Positions 4,835 to 7,355 of a stretch of DNA of 7,355 bases are shown piece by piece. Origin of the DNA: an uncultured Acidaminococcus sp. Lineage in GTDB: Bacteria; Bacillota; Negativicutes; Acidaminococcales; Acidaminococcaceae. Below the pieces are notes generated by a model that worked only from the letters and a program-made list of their open reading frames with translations, did no database searches and was not told where the DNA came from. The translations under genes and the position numbers were made by a program. The stretch covers positions 1-7,355 of the forward strand of contig CAAGJR010000231.1 of assembly GCA_900770265.1 (NCBI GenBank). The letters run 5' to 3'. Each line of letters opens with the position of its first letter. The stretch's first letter is position 1.

Positions 4835-5954
4835 TAAAAATGCAGGTTCCTTTTTTATACGTTCGCAATATATTGAAGTCGTCGTCGAAGATCGTGACAT
4901 CGGCCCGCTTGCCTTCTTCCAGGGTACCCCGGTCCGTAAGGCCCAGCTCCCTTGCCGGGTTGGCGGTGGCCAGCTGTACGGCCTGGGGCAGGGTCAGGTG
5001 GGCGAACTTCCAGATGTTCTGCACGGCTTTTTCCATGGTGAGGATGCTGCCCGCCAGGGTGCCGTCCGCCAGGGTGGCCCGGCCGTCCTTCACGAACACC
5101 TTCTGGCCGCCCAGCTCGCTTTCCCCTTCGCCCAGCAGGCACGCCCGCATGGAGTCGGTGATGAGCACGATCTTATCGATGCCCTTGGTGTGGACCGCCA
5201 GGCTCAGGGCTGCCGGGTGGATGTGGATGCCGTCGGCGATGAGTTCGCACATGACCGGATGGGTCAGGGCGGCCCCCACCAGCCCGGGCCGCCGGTGGTG
5301 CAGGGGGCTCATGGCGTTGTACAGGTGGGTGATGTGGCTGGCCCCGGCGGTGATGGCCCGGGACGCTTCCTCGAACGTGGCATCGCTGTGGCCCAGGGAC
5401 ACGATGATTTTATGGTTGCAGCAGCGGGGGATGAACTCCATGTCCGTCAGGGTCTCCGGCGCCAGGGTCAGGATCTTCAGGATGTCCGCAAAGGGCTCGA
5501 TGAAGTCCCAGTGGGCTTTCCGGATGTGGCAGGCTTTCTGGGCCCCCTTGTACTTCTCGCTGATGAACGGCCCTTCCAGGTTGGCTCCCAGGATGTCGGC
5601 CCCGGGCTCGTGGCCCATGGCGTCCCGGATGGCGGTGAGGGCCTTCTGGATGGCCTCTTCCGCGCAGGTCATGGTGGTGGGCAGAAAGCCCGTGACCCCG
5701 GTGGAGGCCTGCAGCCGGCTCATGGTGTCCAGGGCTTCCCGGGTGCCGTCCATGGCGTCGCTGCCTCCGCAGCCGTGGATGTGGATATTGATGAAGCCGG
5801 GGGCCACGTAGGCGCCCCGGGCGTCGATGATTTCCGTATCGGCAGGCAGCTGGTCCGGGTCTGCAAACCCCAGCAGCGTCTTGTCAAATGTCAGTGCCTG
5901 TCCCTCAGTGATTTCTTGTGGTAAAATAAATCTGCCGTTGATGATGGCTTTCAT
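4824..5954 (-). CDS. nagA: N-acetylglucosamine-6-phosphate deacetylase
   Basis: Hydrolyses GlcNAc-6-P to glucosamine-6-P and acetate in the cytoplasm, the step after MurQ in muramic acid use and also part of GlcNAc catabolism and wall recycling. The 376 residues match the family length (E. coli about 382). The amidohydrolase TIM-barrel metal and catalytic set is complete: HIH (His58, His60) in GFINIHIHGCGG, Glu127 in LEGPF, His189 in LGHSDA, His210 in THLYNAM and catalytic Asp267 in ITDSM. HHRRPGLVG (219-227) fits the substrate loop, and TLAGS.LTM and NPAR.LGL near the C-terminus are typical. AAGGAG on the minus strand (plus 5962-5967), 7 bases before the ATG, fixes the start; an in-frame GTG 18 bases upstream would place the RBS inside the gene. 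The C-terminus ends FNSH inside a 7-bp repeat array, suggesting the repeat replaced the original end. It is divergent from murQ. nagB is not in the window. Confidence 0.97.
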   Translation of the reverse strand: MKAIINGRFILPQEITEGQALTFDKTLLGFADPDQLPADTEIIDARGAYVAPGFINIHIHGCGGSDAMDGTREALDTMSRLQASTGVTGFLPTTMTCAEEAIQKALTAIRDAMGHEPGADILGANLEGPFISEKYKGAQKACHIRKAHWDFIEPFADILKILTLAPETLTDMEFIPRCCNHKIIVSLGHSDATFEEASRAITAGASHITHLYNAMSPLHHRRPGLVGAALTHPVMCELIADGIHIHPAALSLAVHTKGIDKIVLITDSMRACLLGEGESELGGQKVFVKDGRATLADGTLAGSILTMEKAVQNIWKFAHLTLPQAVQLATANPARELGLTDRGTLEEGKRADVTIFDDDFNILRTYKKGTCIFNSH

Positions 5955-5965
5955 GATTGTTCTCC

Positions 5966-5994
5966 TTCTCACGGTACAGAATCATTCTTATTAT
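5966..5994 (+). promoter_or_regulatory. Probable murQ-murP promoter
   Basis: TTCTCA (5966-5971) and TATTAT (5989-5994) are 17 bp apart, matching 4 of 6 and 5 of 6 consensus bases. The start would be near 6001, about 23 nt before the murQ ATG. It overlaps the nagA -10 on the opposite strand, and its -35 lies in the nagA leader. Confidence 0.45.
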
Positions 5995-5998
5995 AGCA
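5990..5998 (-). promoter_or_regulatory. Extended -10 promoter of nagA
   Basis: On the minus strand this reads TGCTATAAT, identical to the extended -10 of serS. No clear -35 is seen upstream. The start would fall near 5983, giving a leader of about 29 nt. It overlaps the proposed murQ -10 (5989-5994). Confidence 0.6.
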
Positions 5999-6023
5999 CA
6001 CCCAAACCAGGAGGTTTTTATCC

Positions 6024-6860
6024 ATGATCGATTTGGACAAATTATCTACGGAGCAGCGGAACCCGGCGTCCGTTGCCATCGACAAGGTATCCACCCAGGA
6101 GCTGGTGGAGATCATCAACCGGGAGGATCACAAGGTGGCCGATGCGGTGCAGAAAATCCTGCCCGCCATTGCTCTGGCCGTGGATCTGGTGGCCGACCGG
6201 CTGAAAAAGGGCGGCCGGCTGTTCTACATGGGCAGCGGCACGTCCGGCCGGCTGGGGATTTTGGACGCCGTGGAGTGTCCGCCCACGTACAGCACGGATC
6301 CGGAACAGATCCAGGGCCTGATCGCCGGCGGGTACGAAGCCATCTTCCGGGCCAAGGAAGGGGCGGAGGACAGCGAGGAACAGGGCCGCAACGACATCTG
6401 GGCCAAGGAACTGACTCCCAACGATGTGGTCATGGGCATCAGCGCCTCCGGCCGCACGCCCTATGTGCTGGGCGGCATGAAGGAAGCCAAGGAGCGGGGC
6501 TGTGCCGTGCTGGGGCTGTGCTGCAGCGCCCGGAGCGCCATGGCCAAGATTGCCGACCTGTGCCTGACGGTGCTGCCCGGGCCCGAGGTCATCACCGGGT
6601 CCACCCGCATGAAGGCCGGCACCGCCACGAAGATGGTGCTGAACATGATCACCACCGGGGCCATGGTGCGCCTGGGCAAGGTGCGGGGCAACCTGATGAT
6701 CGACGTGCGGGCCACGAACGAGAAGCTGCTGGAACGGGCCCTTTCCATCGTGTGCACCGTCACGGGCTGCACCCGGGAAGAAGCCCGGCTGAGCCTGGCC
6801 CGGAACCGGGGCAGTGCCCGGAAGGCCGTGGAGGAATGGGAGGCCGCCCATGGCAAATGA
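6024..6860 (+). CDS. murQ: N-acetylmuramic acid 6-phosphate etherase
   Basis: Cleaves the D-lactyl ether of MurNAc-6-P to give GlcNAc-6-P and D-lactate, linking MurP import to NagA. The single SIS (sugar isomerase) domain is clear: MGSGTSGRLGILDAVECPPTY (69-89) with the catalytic Glu84, Glu115 in GAEDS (counterparts of E. coli Glu83 and Glu114), GISASGRTPYVLGG (138-151), TGSTRMKAGTATKMVLNM (191-208), GNLMIDVRATNEKL (222-235), and the start NPASVAIDKVST (13-24). At 278 residues it is about 20 shorter than E. coli MurQ (298). The missing part is the C-terminal tail after the helical segment NRGSARKAVEEW, outside the catalytic core, so it should be active. AGGAGG at 6009-6014, 9 bases before the ATG, fixes the start. 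Its last 11 bases overlap murP, indicating translational coupling. Probably regulated together with divergent nagA. Confidence 0.97.
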   Translation: MIDLDKLSTEQRNPASVAIDKVSTQELVEIINREDHKVADAVQKILPAIALAVDLVADRLKKGGRLFYMGSGTSGRLGILDAVECPPTYSTDPEQIQGLIAGGYEAIFRAKEGAEDSEEQGRNDIWAKELTPNDVVMGISASGRTPYVLGGMKEAKERGCAVLGLCCSARSAMAKIADLCLTVLPGPEVITGSTRMKAGTATKMVLNMITTGAMVRLGKVRGNLMIDVRATNEKLLERALSIVCTVTGCTREEARLSLARNRGSARKAVEEWEAAHGK

Positions 6861-7355
6861 GGAGCTGGCCCGGCAGATCCTTTTGGTGGTGGGACCCAAA
6901 GGCAATGTGCGCCAGGCCACCCATTGCATGACCCGGCTGCGGCTGGTGCTGGAAAACCAGGACGTGGACCGGGAGGCCCTGAAGAAGCTGCCCGGGGTCA
7001 TGGGGGTGAACCAGGCCGGGCCGGAACTGCAGATCATCCTGGGGCCGGGGAAAGCCACCCAGGTGACGGATGCCTTCAATGCCCTGCTGGCAGCGCCGGA
7101 GGAGGCGGCGGAAGCGGCTGGACCGGCCAAAACGGAACCGGTGGCTCCGAAAACCACCGGCTTCCCCCAGGGGGAAGTGGGGGACGGCAGAGCCCTCCAT
7201 GAGGCCATCCGGGCAAAGAATGCCACCCCGGCCAAACTGTTTTTGAAGCGGATCAGCAGCATCTTCGTGCCCCTGATCCCCGGGTTCATCGGCTGCGGCC
7301 TGCTGACGGGCATCCTGAACATCGTCCGGCGGCTGGACCCGGTGCTGGCCCGGAA
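6850..7355 (+). CDS. murP: PTS N-acetylmuramic acid transporter EIIBC, 3'-truncated by the window
   Basis: Inner-membrane PTS permease that takes up MurNAc and phosphorylates it to MurNAc-6-P, the MurQ substrate. The first 168 residues are visible. The EIIB domain (about 1-80) has the phosphorylated Cys26 in HCMTRLRL, then LPGVMGVNQAG and IILGPGKA, as in E. coli MurP. An Ala/Pro/Glu-rich linker (about 80-120) leads to the start of EIIC with LFLKRISSIFVPLIPGFIGCGLLTGIL, the first membrane segment, which closely resembles the MurP one. Most of EIIC lies beyond the window. No EIIA is seen; in MurP systems it is supplied by another protein such as a Crr-type EIIA. The start at 6850 is chosen for GGGAGG (6838-6843), 6 bases upstream inside murQ; the two genes overlap by 11 bp. 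Other glucosamine or sucrose-type EIIBC proteins share these motifs, but the murQ neighbour makes MurP the best call. Confidence 0.9.
   Translation, partial: MANEELARQILLVVGPKGNVRQATHCMTRLRLVLENQDVDREALKKLPGVMGVNQAGPELQIILGPGKATQVTDAFNALLAAPEEAAEAAGPAKTEPVAPKTTGFPQGEVGDGRALHEAIRAKNATPAKLFLKRISSIFVPLIPGFIGCGLLTGILNIVRRLDPVLAR

Noticed and set aside
4827..5924. Long plus-strand open frames opposite nagA
   Set aside because: NagA on the minus strand has every catalytic motif; the plus-strand frames are Gly/Val/Gln-rich without domains.
5955..5972. GTG start 18 bases upstream for nagA
   Set aside because: The AAGGAG ribosome site would lie inside the coding region. The ATG at 5954 is correctly spaced.
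5957..6931. 324-codon plus-strand frame overlapping murQ in another frame
   Set aside because: Gly/Arg/His-rich translation with no motifs. The murQ frame is unambiguous.
6042..7322. 426-codon minus-strand open frame over murQ and murP
   Set aside because: Antisense of two genes with clear motifs. Its composition (Gly, His, Pro, Ala) is typical of an antisense shadow.

Overview
The window looks like chromosomal DNA of a GC-rich Negativicute (Firmicutes with an outer membrane; Selenomonas, Megasphaera and Acidaminococcus are relatives to consider). Three things suggest this: a Selenomonas-type lysine/ornithine decarboxylase that I can match closely from memory, a Firmicutes-style sirtuin, and strong AGGAGG/GGGGG ribosome binding sites. 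The genus is not decidable by eye. No phage, CRISPR, toxin-antitoxin or defence genes are visible. This is mostly housekeeping and cell-wall metabolism, and the unusual material is in the intergenic DNA.

Layout: (1) 1-990 is the 3' part of an unrecognised protein built from two tandem copies of one ~150-residue domain. (2) 1021-1800 is a Sir2-family NAD-dependent protein deacylase, probably in the same transcript. (3) 1857-3137 is serS, with its own extended -10 promoter just after the sirtuin stop and a strong terminator behind it (3176-3210). (4) 3138-3481 is a 344-bp regulatory gap. It holds the serS terminator, short 10-bp-period repeats, and a near-consensus promoter (TTGCAC-16-TATAAT) preceded by a 60-bp decamer-phased pyrimidine/A-T tract array. 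(5) 3482-4651 is the lysine/ornithine decarboxylase. (6) 4652-4823 is a convergent intergenic region. A hairpin, a TATAAT-containing palindrome and a 13-bp bidirectional terminator sit between two inverted arrays of a 7-bp repeat (CTAGTCA); the right array also supplies the end of nagA. (7) 4824-5954 (minus) is nagA. (8) 6024-6860 and 6850-7355 are murQ and the start of murP, divergent from nagA.

How the genes fit together: murP, murQ and nagA give three consecutive steps of amino-sugar use. These are PTS uptake and phosphorylation of N-acetylmuramic acid, cleavage of the lactyl ether to GlcNAc-6-P, and deacetylation to GlcN-6-P. nagA and murQ diverge from a 69-bp gap in which their likely -10 elements overlap, so they are probably regulated together. 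In Selenomonas the decarboxylase makes the cadaverine that is linked covalently to peptidoglycan. If that holds here, the right half of the window joins wall modification to wall-sugar recovery, though that functional link is inference.

I see no convincing new multi-gene system. The best leads are the phased array upstream of the decarboxylase, the inverted heptamer-repeat cassette with a possible ~50-nt transcript inside it, and the duplicated-domain protein.
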